Shown here piece after piece: positions 47,157-58,110 of a stretch of DNA of 64,000 bases. The stretch covers positions 112,980,334-113,044,333 of the forward strand of contig NC_082595.1 in assembly GCF_030936135.1 (NCBI RefSeq), read 5' to 3'. This DNA is from Gavia stellata (Eukaryota; Chordata; Aves; Gaviiformes; Gaviidae). Position 1 is the stretch's first letter. Every line of letters begins with the position of its first letter. The position numbers were made by a program, and so were the translations under genes. The notes under the pieces are model-generated. The model did not search any database. It was not told where the DNA came from and saw nothing but the letters and a program-made list of their open reading frames with translations.

Positions 47157-48299
47157 GTAAGAGCGCGGGGGAGCGGGGCTGGTGCCGGGGGCCGCGGCGG
47201 TACCCGCACGTACCCTCCCGGCAGGGCCACGCTCATCCCACGGTGCCGGTGGTGGGGCTGGGGGAGCGGGAGGCAGCCGGTGCTGCCGGCTTCTCCCCGT
47301 CTTTGTTCGGCGGCCGCCGGCCCGGGGCTGCCGCGGGGTTTGTACGCAGCCCAACTATTTTTAGTGCGTTTGGAGACCATGTTTGCTGGAAGCGAATCAA
47401 AGCCCGCGAGCTGGCCCTTCGGCAGCGCCAAGCGGGGCGGCTCGCGGCCGCGCGCTTCCCAGGCACCGGGGATGCCGGAGGGACCCGCCTGCCCCCCGGG
47501 GCTACCGGAGGGACCCCGGTGTGGTGGGGCCGGGCTGGGGGGCCGGGGGCGGCCGAGCCATTTTCTAGGGCTGCGGGGACGTGCAGGCAGGCGCTGGCGG
47601 CAGCGCCGCAGGGCTGTGCAGGTAGGGACGAGCCGGGGACACCGGGGACACCAGCACCACCCAGTGCCTTTGGGGCCCGGGGGGCCCCGCCGGGGGAGCT
47701 GGGGCCCCCCTGCCGCAGAGGTGCCTGGGTGCAGCTGGGGTGTCCCCAGGCGCTTCCCGGTGGCACGTGTCCTCCCGTGCCCGCAGCCGGGGCTTTGCCG
47801 AGGCACAGCGTGGCGGGAGCCGGGGTGGGGGCTCCGGGGGGCACGGGCAGGGCCGGGGAGGCAGCTCGCAGGGAGGGACGGGGGGCTGAGGTGTCATACC
47901 GTGCCACGCCGAACAGCGTGCCGTGCTGTGCCGAACTGTGTGCCATGGTGCTGGTGGCACAACTGTGAGATGGGTGCGCAAAGCGGCGGCGTGTGGGTGC
48001 TCGGGGTGCTCGGTGCAGGCCCTGGCCCCGCACCGAGGGGCACCGCGGTGCCCAGGGTGTCGGCGCAGGGCAGAGCCGGCAGTGGCAGGGGCCAGGCGTG
48101 CCGGGCTGGGGGCGAAGGGGCTCCGCGGGGAACAGGCACAGGCAGGCCCTGCGTGGCAGAGGGCTGGCGGGGACAGCGCCTGAGACGGGGCCAGGGATGG
48201 GGCGTCCCCCCGGGGGCTCCCCAACCCGGCGAAGGAGGGGGACAGGGAAGCCCTTCCCCGGCTGGCACGGGGCTGTGTGTGGCGGGGGGGCAGCCTGCC

Positions 48300-48570
48300 C
48301 CCCAGCCTGCACCCCACATCCCCATCCTGTGTCCTGCACCCCCATCCCACACCCCTGTCCTGCACCCCCAGGTCCCATCCTGCACCCCCAGCCTGCACCC
48401 TGCAACCCCAGCCCGCATCTCCCACCCCCATTCTGCACCCCCAGCCTGCACCCAGCACCCCCAGCCCGCATCCTGCACCTGCATCCTGCACCCGCACCCC
48501 CCACCCCGCACCGCCAGCCCACCCCCCCGCCCGCACCCCCTGCCCACGTCCCCCCCCAGCCCTGCCCGCG
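48300..48570. repeat. Degenerate CTGCACCCCCA-type repeat
   Basis: Repeated phrases such as CCTGCACCCCCAGCCTGCAC with irregular spacing of about 10-20 bases. Confidence 0.8.
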
Positions 48571-49019
48571 AGAGGGGCTGTGCTGGGGGAGCCGGGGCAG
48601 GGACGGCCGAGCTCCCACCCATCTCCCACCCTCCGGCTCCCGGCCCGGCACCCAGAGCCCCCGGGGGTCCCCGTGCCTGCGGCGGTGCTGCTGCGGGGGC
48701 CGGGGGAGGCTGCAGCCCCGGCGGGGGCCACCCTCGCCCCCCCGGCAGCCCCGCCGGCAGCCCCACGCTGCAGGCAGCCGTGGGGACGGGAGGAACGTGT
48801 TGGGTTTTGAGTTTCTGTTCCGAGCAGCAGCGGCCCTGCCCGCCCGGCAGCCCCCCACCCCGCCGGCTGGGAACGGGCTGCGGCTGGAAAGCTCTAGAAA
48901 CAAATTGCAGCTCCGGTGCCAAAGGCAACAGCAGCCTCGGCCATGGCTAATGCAGGCAGCGTTTGCCATAGCAACAGGTGCTGGGGCTGACGCCTCCTCC
49001 GCAGCCCCGCGGGGCCCTG

Positions 49020-49390
49020 CCTGCACCCCGCGCCCGGCACCCCGCGCCCCCCGGCATGCACCCCGCACCCCCCCGCCCTGCACCCCCCGCTCTGCACCCT
49101 GCGCCGTCCACCCCACCCTGCGCAGCCTGTGCACCGCACACCCGGCGCCACGTGCCCCCCGCTCTGCGCACCCCGCGCTGTGCAACACGCGCCCTGCGCC
49201 TTGCACCCCGCGCTCTGCACCGCGCACCCTGCACCGCGCGGCTCACACAGTGCGCTGGGCACCCCGCGTCCCACGCCGTGCATCACGCACCGCGCACCCC
49301 ACACCGCACCATGCACCCCGCGCTGCTGCAGCCAGCACCGTGCACCCTGTGCCATGCACCCTGCACCCCACGCCGCGCACCCGGCACGGG
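49020..49390. repeat. Degenerate GCACCCCGCGC-type repeat
   Basis: Irregular repeats of GCACCCCGCGC/GCACCCTGCGC, related in base pattern to the block at 48300. It ends about 170 bases before exon 2. Confidence 0.8.
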
Positions 49391-49556
49391 CCGGGAGTCG
49401 GTTGCCTGCCAGGGGCGATGCCGGGGACAACGGCCCAGCCCAGCCCCACTGAGTCAAGGTTGTGGCGTGTTAATAATTGCCGGGGGCCGGGGCGCGGTGC
49501 GGGGGGCGGCGGGGTTGGCGCTCCCCCCTCACCCCGGCCCTCTCTGCTTCCCGCAG

Positions 49557-49721
49557 GGGCAGGAGGATCCAGGCGGGCGGCGGGACGCAGGGGCTGGCCG
49601 CTGCGGCGGGTGACGGCTCCCGGACCCCCTCCTCGGCGCAGAGAGCCGGAGCGCGGCGCGGCAGGGTCCGCTTTGGTGCTGAAGAGGCGACGGTCCCAGG
49701 CGCCCGCCCTCGCTCCTCACC
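49557..49721 (+). other. DNMT3A: DNMT3A exon 2, 5' UTR part
   Basis: The acceptor CTCTGCTTCCCGCAG ends at 49556. The 165 bases up to the start codon contain no ATG, so the start at 49722 is the first one met in the exon. Confidence 0.75.
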
Positions 49722-49790
49722 ATGCCGTCCAGCGGGACCCTCGACGCCAGCAGCCCCGCTCCGGACCGCGAGGCGCTCGACACGCACAAG
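49722..49790 (+). CDS. DNMT3A: DNMT3A exon 2: N-terminus of the long isoform
   Basis: It encodes 23 residues, beginning MPSSGTLDASSPAPDREA and ending DTHK. DNMT3A is the nuclear enzyme that sets new cytosine methylation. Its long form starts with a low-complexity N-terminal segment, then carries PWWP, ADD and catalytic domains encoded far downstream. The mammalian long form has a few extra residues before the matching MPSSG. The start context is TCACCATGC, with A at -3. The donor is ACAAG|GTAGGG, phase 0. Splicing to 55145 joins Lys to GEEEPEENQ, as in the family. None of the catalytic exons is in this window. Confidence 0.9.
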
Positions 49791-52700
49791 GTAGGGTCCC
49801 GCCGCGGCTCTGCCGGCTCTTGGCAGAGTGGGGGGCTGGCAGGGGGTCCCTGCTCACACCGTGGCCGTCCCCATCACTGGGCTCGGCACTGCTCCTGCTG
49901 GGGCGGCAGCGGGCTCCGGGGGTCCGGCTCGCTCCTGGCCAGCGCTGGCTGGCAGGTATGCAGGGAAAAGGGGGTGTGGGGTCCCCTCCGCCGCGCGCCA
50001 GCCCCTCTCCCTCCTCCCCGAGGTGGGGAGCGCGGAGCCGGGAGCGGGGAGCCCTGAGCCGCGGCCAGGATTAGCGCGGATTGAGCTATTCCTGGCGGTG
50101 CGGGAGTGTGGGGAGGGGACGGGAAAGCAGAGACCTGCTGTCACCTCCCAGCAGTGGCCACATCCACGGCAAGCCCGGCTGCGGGGAGGGGGCTGCCCCA
50201 ACGGCGGGGTGGGGGTGTCCCCCAGGCTGGGGGCTGCCCCAGCTCTGGGGCTGGGTGGGTGGCGGTGCGCACGTGTCCGGGGCGGTGGGAGGGGGGCGTG
50301 GGGTGTGCGCCGAGAGGTGGCCCCCAGCCTCGTCACTGCCAGGGTCAAGCCGGTCCTGCTCCCCCCTCGGGGGGTCCCGCCTGCTGCGGGGGCTCAGGGG
50401 TCCCTGCGCCTCCTCCTGCCTCCCCACCTGCGATGCTCAGGCCCGGGGGGGTGAACCCCTCCCGCGCCAGGCGGCACACGGTGCACGCTCGCCTTCTCAT
50501 CGCTGCACCGTGCGAGGGGCTCACGGCCCCGGCCGATGGACCCCCATCCCCGGGACGTGTCCCCCCTGCCTCCCCAGCTCTGTGGGGAGGGCTGCCCCCC
50601 AAACCGCCCTGCCTGCGGCGGGACAGAGCAGGGCTGAGCAGGGGCCGGGTGGGGGGCTGGCGGCGCGGTGTGGCTGTAGGGCAGGGCAGGGCGAGGGGCT
50701 GTGCTGGGTTCGGGGACGCCTGAGCCGGGCGGGTGGCAGGCTCTGACCGCATCCTTGGTGCTCCGTGGTGTCCCCACCGGACAAGGTCGTGCCAGGCCGG
50801 TGCAGCCGGTCCTGCTGCCGGTGCTGGCAAAGGCATCGCTCTTCCTGCGGAGAGGAGAAGCGTCCCGGCGGGTGCAGCGCCAGGCCTGCCCTGGTCAAGG
50901 CGTGGGGATCAGGGCCGGCAGCCAGCTGGACGCCGTCCCGCTGCGGGCAGTGCGGGGTCGGGGTCATCTGAGTTCCTCCAGGCTGGCTCGGCCGCAGCGG
51001 CCGCGCCGTGCCTCCCTCACTGGATCAGGCCCTGCTGGTCCCCGCGCCGGTGCTCCCTGTCCTCCGGCCATCGCTCCTGGCTGCTGGAGGGCCCAACCCG
51101 TGTGTCCGTTGGGAAGTGCCCGGCGCGTTCTTGGTATGGCTGCGGGGAACGAGTAGACCAGGGGTCGGTCGGTCAGTCCTGTGCTTTCCCTCGCGGTGGG
51201 TTATGGTGGAGCGGGTGTGCGCGGCCGAGCCCGCCTGCACAGGTCGCTGGCACCAGGAGCGTGAGCGAGACGGCCGGGCGGCCCCCGGGAGGCGGACGTG
51301 GAGTGTTTTGGTGTGGTTCTGGAGGTGCGCGGCAGAGCCGACTTGGAGAGCGGGGCGCAGGTCCGTGGCACAAGGAGGGGCTGTGTGGAAGAGCCGTGGG
51401 AGAAACGGGTGCCTGCGGTGCAGCCTGGCTCGCCCTCGAAAGCAGGACCAGTGCCGGTCCCTGGGGTGCCAGCGACCCACGTGGGCTGGCAGCAAGTGCG
51501 CCGAGAGCGCGCCCGGCTGAGTGCTGTCCTGGCCTGACCCCACCGGGACGCGGCATCGCCTCCCCCGCGGCCACGCGCGGAGGTCACCTCTGCTGAAGGG
51601 ATGCGCACTGCCTGCGGGGCCAGGAGGACGAGGCTGTCCCCCGACGCCTGCGGCACCGTGGGTCGCACCAGTGCCAGCTGCCCTTGGCGCCGACCCGGCA
51701 GGGCTGCGCTCCAGCTCCCGTGCAAGGGGGGGTCTCTGCACCCGCCTTCTCCTGCCCCCCCAGCCTGGTTTCCCCCCACTGCCAAGGGCTCCCTTCTCCC
51801 GCCCCACTGCCGGCCCGGTGCAGCCGGGAGCTGGGACCCGGCGCTGTGGCCGTGGAACCAGCACTGCGTCATGCAGCAGCTCTCCTCCTCGGCGGTGGTT
51901 TCCCTCTGGGTTGTTGCTTGGCAGCGGCACAGGAGCGCGGCGCATCGGGGACGCGCCATGCAGCCCCGCGCCTGGCCGAGCCCCGGGGAGAAGGGGAGCG
52001 GGGTGATTTACGGGGACATGACTCAGCTCCGAGCGGGCTGCAGGCGACGAGGGGCTGCGGCACCGGCACCCCTGCACCAGGCCGGGGGGAGTGGATCCCC
52101 CTCGCAGCCCTTTGCGCCAGCGCTGCTCTTGCCCAGGCTGCATCCCTGCCTCTCAGGCGCCTGCCCCACTTTTGGGGTGCCAGCCGTGCCCCAGCGGTCC
52201 CTGGTGCTGCCCTGGCCCCCGCATCCCCCAGCTCGGTGACGCGGGGACCCTGCTGAGCCCCGCGGTGGGGCTGCCCCGTCTTTGCGGCAGTGGGGACGGC
52301 TCGCGGGGAGCTCGCCTTGTCCCCGGCCGTGCTGGGGGCACTCCCCTGTCTCTCCAGTGGGGACCCCCGCTACCCCCACACTGCCCCCCCCGCTGTGCCG
52401 TCCCTCGAGCCGGCTGCCCCACCGGCATTTCACGTGCCGGGCACGTGCAGCGGTGTGGGGGGCAGAATGGAGCCCTGAGCACCAACCCAGGGAGGCCTGT
52501 GCCGGGGGCAGTGCCGGGGGGTCCGCACACCGCGGGAGGAGCCAGCCGCTGCTTTGGCAGGCGGGGTGCTGTGCCCAGCACCGCCTCACCGGCACAGGGC
52601 AGGGCCGGGCCGGGCCCAGGCCGTGGGAAGAATCGCAGCAGTGCCTACTGCTGCCGCCCAGGCAGCGAGACAGGGCTGGGGCAGCACAGAGACCCCCCAG

Positions 52701-53824
52701 GGGGACTGCAGCCCCCCCCGGGGAGAGGGCATTGCCTGGAACCCTGCAGAGCCCCTCCCGGAGCCCCCCTCACCTCGCCAGCACCCACTGGGTGCTGTCC
52801 GGCCGCATCTTCCCCCGGCTGCGGGAGGGCTGGCTGCCCGGCATGGCCCGTGTGCCAGTGCCACACACTTGACGCCCCGCCGTACCTTTCCTTTACATCC
52901 AGGGTAAACACCGCTGGGGCCCGGCCGAAGTCGGCGCGTGGCGGGGGCAGCTGGCTGGAGCCGTGTGCTGGCAGCTGGGGCAGCACCGGGGGCAGAGGGA
53001 CGGATGTCGGGGGGCTCGCCTTTGCCATGGCACTCCCACTGCTGGGAGCGGAGCTGGGCTGGGCCCCCCCCAGGTTCCTCGGCGCTGCCGGGTGCCCCGG
53101 CGCTGGCGGCGGTGGCAGGAGCTGCTCGTTTCCCAGTGGGGCTGGGTGAAGCACGGCCTCACCGAGGGAACAGGCTGCAGGGCCATCCCGGCACTGCAGG
53201 ACTGGGGGCGGCTCCAGCTGGGACAAAGTGCAGTGCCGCACGGTTTGGCGAGGCGGGTCCCTGTGGCTGCAGCCGGGGGGGCTCTGCTCTGCCCGCCCTG
53301 GCCGCGAGCTGCCGGACGGCTCTGCTGCACGGCGAGGTGCAGTGGGCCTGTGAGGGAGGGACCCCCGGGAATCCCCCCCGGGGACCCTGTTTGGCTCCTG
53401 CACCAGGACAGAGCTGGAACCGCGATCCTGACGTCGTCCTTGGACCCGTCCCAAAACTTTCCGCCCAGGGCCATGTGGGGAGTGGGGCTCGGCCCGGGGC
53501 TGAGCCCCTGGGTGCCGCGGTGCCGCCTCTCCCTGCTCAGCCCTGGCTTCCTGGCCTGTGGCACGGTGCCGGTGGGTGCTAGGGCTGGGCACGGTCATTG
53601 CGGGGCTGGCGGGGTGTGGGGTCAGCGCAGGGGGCCGGGGGCTGCCCTGTCCCATGCGCAGTCGAGTGGCACGCAGCGATGGGGCTGGGGCGAGCGCGGT
53701 CCTGGCAGGCCGCGATGGCGGCTGGGGATGAGGCGGCACGTGGCTCCCGTGCCACCCCACGTGCACAGCCCACGGTGGGGGGGAGATGGGTGGCGAGGGG
53801 CACAGAGGGGCATGGGCTGGGCTT

Positions 53825-53840
53825 GGGGGGGGGGGGGGGG
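53825..53840. repeat. G16 homopolymer
   Basis: Sixteen consecutive G, followed by CGGTGGGTGG. Such runs readily form quadruplexes and are also prone to sequencing error. Confidence 0.9.
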
Positions 53841-54710
53841 CGGTGGGTGGCCCAGAGGGACCTGGTCTGGGGGACCGCGGCCGTGGGGCACTGCAGCTGT
53901 GGGGCACCACAGCCATGGGGCACAGCATGTCCCGATCCCGCAGGACCTTTGGGCTGGACCCCAGCAGCGATGTGCCGGCTGCGGCCCGGCGGTGCTGCGG
54001 GCAGCGCTGCCTGCGACCGCCCCAGCGCAGGGCAGCGGTGGGCAGGAATGCGGCCGGGGCTGGCGCCTGCCACGGCTGCGGGGCTGCGGGAGTGCAGCTG
54101 GATGTCGGCGCTGTCTGGCTGCCAGCCCCATCCCCTCCCCGGCCTCTCCCTCGCCAGCCCCCCGCCGGCCTCTCCTCCTTCCCCTGCTCCCCCCTCCGCG
54201 GCCTCTTCCTGCCTTGGCTCCTGCCGCGGGGATCTTCTGGGGCTCAGGTGAACCCGGCCCCGCCACCGCCGCGGGATGCACCGGGGGCCCCGCGCAGCCC
54301 TCGCCCCACATGCACGTCCCCCTGCCGTGCCGCGGCGCCGGGTGTGGGCCCCCCGAGCGGGGAGCGGGGCCCCCGGCACGCCACCATCCTCGGGCGGCTG
54401 CTGCGGCCCCAGCACAGGGAGCAGGTTCATTTCCCAGGGCCGCGTTCCTGCTCCACCGCCCATGCCGGCGCGTGCGCCCTGCCAGCGCCCGGGGCTGGGG
54501 CACGGTGCCGGGGAGGGGGGACAGGGCGCTGGGGCGCTGGCAGCTGCTCCAGGGCAGAGCGTGGAGAGGGGTGCGTGGCCCCGTGAAGCGCCTGCGCTGG
54601 GGGCGGCGCGGTGAAGCAGGCGGCTGCCTGCCTGCGCCGAGGGCACCCTGGCTCCTGCTGCCTGCCCTTGTCCCCAGGGAGCTGCGCGGCTCCCTGCAGG
54701 CCTGCTGTGC

Positions 54711-54731
54711 CGTGCCGTGCCGTGCCGTGCC
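54711..54731. repeat. TGCCG pentamer run
   Basis: About four tandem TGCCG units. The same unit reappears at 57900-58110 and near 62600. Confidence 0.85.
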
Positions 54732-55144
54732 ATGGGGTCCACGCAGGCCTTTCTGCATGCTGTGGTGCAGAAGCCCCCAGCACCTCATGCACAGGGCTCC
54801 GGTGGATTGTGGGAGTGGGCATGTACCCCCAAGCTGGCTGCGGCACAGGGGCACGGTGCCGGAGGGCTCACCCGGTGAAGGCGCCCAGCCCCACGGCAGC
54901 TCGCACCGCAGCCCAAGCCCTGGCAGGAGCCGCAATTGCCCTTCTAATGGTGCCCCAGGGGCCGCTGGCCTGGTGATGCCGGCAGCGCTCCTGCCTCGCC
55001 GGCCAGGCGCCTGGCCATCCTCTGCGGTGCACCCATGGTGCCAACACTCCCAGCGCCGAGCGTTAGCGGAGCCATGCCCAGGACCTCAGGCTGCCCGGCC
55101 CCGGGGCCGGCGGCGTAACCGTCCTCTCTGTCTCCGGCTCGCAG

Positions 55145-55249
55145 GGGGAAGAGGAGCCCGAGGAGAACCAGAGCAAGGAGGAGAAGCAGGAGCCGGGGAC
55201 GCCCATGAGGAAAGCCGGGCGGCCCGGGCGGAAGCGCAAGCATGCCCAG
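55145..55249 (+). CDS. DNMT3A: DNMT3A exon 3: acidic stretch and basic GRPGRKRK motif
   Basis: It encodes 35 residues: an acidic/Lys-rich part (GEEEPEENQSKEEKQEPG) followed by TPMRKAGRPGRKRKHAQ. The basic block holds a GRP core flanked by Arg/Lys, which looks like an AT-hook-type DNA contact and a nuclear localisation signal; this region of long-form DNMT3A is conserved. The acceptor is CCGGCTCGCAG|GGG and the donor is GCCCAG|GTGAGC, both phase 0. The following exon was not found before 64000. Confidence 0.93.
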
Positions 55250-57899
55250 GTGAGCCAGCGGGCGCCGGGCGCGGGGGCCAGGTGGGGGGCGGCAGGGCAT
55301 CCCCCTGCGGGGCCATCCTGCCCCCGCCGCCCGGCGGATGCGCCGTGCTGGCGGGAGGCTACAGCTCCCGGCGTGCCGCGGGCCGGCCCGCCTCCCCTGC
55401 GTGCCGGGGCATGCAGCCGCTCGCTCGCTGCCCCAGTAGCCTCTGGCTGGGAGGAGAGCCCAAGGGCAGTGGAGCGGCAGGAGGGGAGCGTCCCCCCCGC
55501 CGGCCCCCAGTGCTGCCGCCTCCCCGCAGCCCCCGGCAAGTCCCTCCTGTGCCCGGCAGCAGCAGCGCTCTGCTCGGTGCAGCTTCGGTCAAGGCCCCAC
55601 CATGCATTTGCTCCCTATCTGGGAGGCTGGTACCCCTGTCCCCCCTGCCACTACGAAGCCACACAGCCCTCCTCCGGCTGCCGGGGCCGGTTGGGCGTGG
55701 GGAGCGGAGCCCCCGGCTCCCCCGGCGATGATGCACACTTTCGGGCTCGTGCCAGCAACTGCAATAAGCAGGCAGATGTGAGTGCGCGGGGCCGAGCCCC
55801 CGCCAGCTTCCCTAGCTCTTGCCACGCAGGCGATGCCCACTGTTAAGTGTGCAGGGCTCGGCGAGCTCCCGGCTCGCTAGCCCAGCCGGCCGGCATCACA
55901 CCCTGCCGTGTGCCAAAGCAGCTGAAACAGCTCATCCCGGGGAGCACCTCGTGGGGCCCCGGCGGTGCCGCTGGCCAAGGGGCAGGCGCAGGAGAGCGCC
56001 GCGGAGCTCACAGGCTGCCGTGCCCACGGCAAGGGCTGCGGGGTGACCATGGGTGCTCAGGGCTTTGGGCGGCAGCCGGTTCTGGTAGGGCACCGGGACA
56101 GGGCACCCAGGGCCGGGGGGGGGACTCGTGGAGGCGGTGGCTCGGCCCTCCCGAGCCGTGGTGTGTCATGGTGCCGGCTGGGGAGCCACGGTGGCTTCCT
56201 CCCTGTTGGCTGGCCGGATGTCATGCCGCCGGCTGCTGGTGCCACCATGAATGCTGTGTTCAGAGGAGGAGCAGAGGTTCCTCTTGATGCTGAAGCCCCG
56301 GAGGGAAAGTGCACGTCGTCACCCCGGGCGCGGGTGCAGGCAGGGAGGGCTCGGGCAGCGTCCCCGTCCCTTGGCCCCGCGGGAGGGGACGGAGGGGCAG
56401 AGCTCCCCGGGGGGGGAGACGAGCGGGGCCGGGACGCTTTCGCTGCTAGAAGGTCGCAAAACCTTTTTACAAAGGTTTCTGGCTGCAGAAAGGGTTAATC
56501 CTGCGCGTGGACGTGTCCAGATCCGTGCTGCCTGTCCCCATCGATCCCTGCTGTCGTGGCAGTGGGGCCAGGGAAGCCGGCGTCGCCTGGGGCAGGCGAA
56601 GGTGCGATGGGGCACGATGGGGCCGGAAGCCGGCAGGGGAGCGGGTGGCCAGGCTCCGAGCGCTGGCTGTAAGTCTGGTGGGGCGGGAGGTACGTGCCGG
56701 GGCGGGGGGAGCCATTTCGGTGGAAGAACAATGCTGGCACGGGAACAAATGGGGAAAGTCGTCAGGAACAGACGGAGCCTGGGAACCAGGAGGTCTCTGG
56801 CCATCGGAGCAGGCGGCCCCAAGAGCCCCCTCCGGCATGGTGGGTCCAGAGCAGGATGGCGGCGGTGCCACGATGCCAGGCATCTCCCGGTGCCTCCTGC
56901 AGAAGAGCCAGCCAGTTTGCGGCGGGTGCCCGTCCCGCGTGCGCTTGCTGCGTGCTCCCACGTGCCGCACCTGCCCCGTGCACTGCGCCGGACCGGCCGG
57001 TGGCTCCCGCTGCCAAGCGAGCGGAGCTGGCAAGCCCCGCGGCCCCGTGGGCACTGCCAGGAGGCCGGGGAAAGCCCCGGCCGGGTGTGAGCTGCTAAAA
57101 ATATCCTCCCCGCTGGAGAGGCCCACGGTGCCGGCGCCTGCAGCAGCGGCCCCTGGCTGGGGGCTCCAGCCCGGGGTGGAGGGGAGCCGGCGCACGGCAT
57201 GGGGACCTGGGTAAGCGGGCTGGCTCCTTGGGGAGCGGCCGAGGGTCCCCAGGACCCCGCTGACAGGGACCCAGCAGGCAGATGCATGACAGGAGGGTGC
57301 TGAGCGCCCACCTTGGCCCGCGCCTGGGCAGGGACACGAGCCCTGCTTGGGGACGGAGCTCGCCGGCACGGGGGGCTTGACACGGGACTGGCAGGGGGTC
57401 TGGGCACCGAGGACCCGTGCTGCTGCCGCCTTCCCCTCCCAGTGCATCCGTGGGGCAGGGAGCTCAGCCCTGGGACCCCCATCAGGGCCGGCTCTCCGCA
57501 GGGGGCTCAGCGAGGTGCGGAGGACGGGCAGGAGCTGGCAGTGAGGCAGGAGGAGGAGATGCCGACGCCTGCTGCAGGCAAGCCTGCCCGTGCCAGAGCT
57601 GGGGGCAGCGGTGCTGAGGAGCGGCCGCGGGGACGGGCAGAGACGGACCCTGGCAGGAGCTGGCAGCTGCCTGGCGGAGCGGGCAGGGTGGGGGGAGCCC
57701 TGCCCGGCGGCGGTCACCGGCCCCTCTGTTTTCCCAGGGGTCAGAGGTATTTTGCCCGGGCTGTGCAGGCCCTGGGGCGGCGCTGCCCCAGCCCGCTGCT
57801 CCTGTGGGGCCGAGGCGAGTGACCCCCCCCGGCCCCCCGTCCTGCGAGGGGGCAGCCAGGGGGTCTGGCTGGGGACAGCCCTGCGGGGACGGGTGTCAC

Positions 57900-58110
57900 A
57901 GCGTATCAGTGAGCCATGCCAAGCCGAGCCATGCCGGGCCATACCGTGCTGTGCTATGGTGCGCCGTGCCGTGTTAAGCCGTGCCGTGCCGTGTCATGCT
58001 GAACCATGCCGTGCCGTGTTGAGCCATGCGGTTCCAAGCCATGCCGTGCCGTGCTGAACCATGCCGTGCCGTGTTGAGCCATGCCGTGCCACGCGGTGCC
58101 AAGCCATGCT
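57900..58110. repeat. TGCCG/AGCCA pentamer block
   Basis: Tandem 5-base units such as TGCCG, TGCTG and AGCCA, with a higher-order phrase like CCATGCCGTGCCGTG. It is similar in design to the array upstream of DNMT3A exon 1 but on the complementary base pattern. Confidence 0.9.

Larger units (their letters stand above)
43101..49556 (+). other. DNMT3A: DNMT3A intron 1
   Basis: About 6.5 kb. The notable contents, listed separately, are a CGGCT/CGGTT pentamer run, a 30-base duplication, a GTCCC/ATCCC array, an AP-1 site cluster, a long hairpin, a possible alternative promoter and two CACCC-type repeat blocks. Confidence 0.6.
49791..55144 (+). other. DNMT3A: DNMT3A intron 2
   Basis: About 5.4 kb of GC-rich DNA without a recognised exon. 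It includes a G16 run at 53825-53840 and a short TGCCG pentamer run near 54711-54731. Confidence 0.8.

Noticed and set aside
47233..49227. 664-residue frame on the - strand
   Set aside because: GC-rich shadow frame over repeats at 48300 and 49020; no recognisable domain.
52963..55731. 922-residue frame overlapping DNMT3A exon 3
   Set aside because: It is in a different frame from the real exon, crosses strong splice sites, and consists of Gly/Arg/Pro/Ala-rich low complexity due to GC content.
57655..57680. GGCAGCTGCCTGG resembling part of miR-1301
   Set aside because: Only a short core fits, no matching hairpin is visible, and it is in a different intron from the human position I recall.
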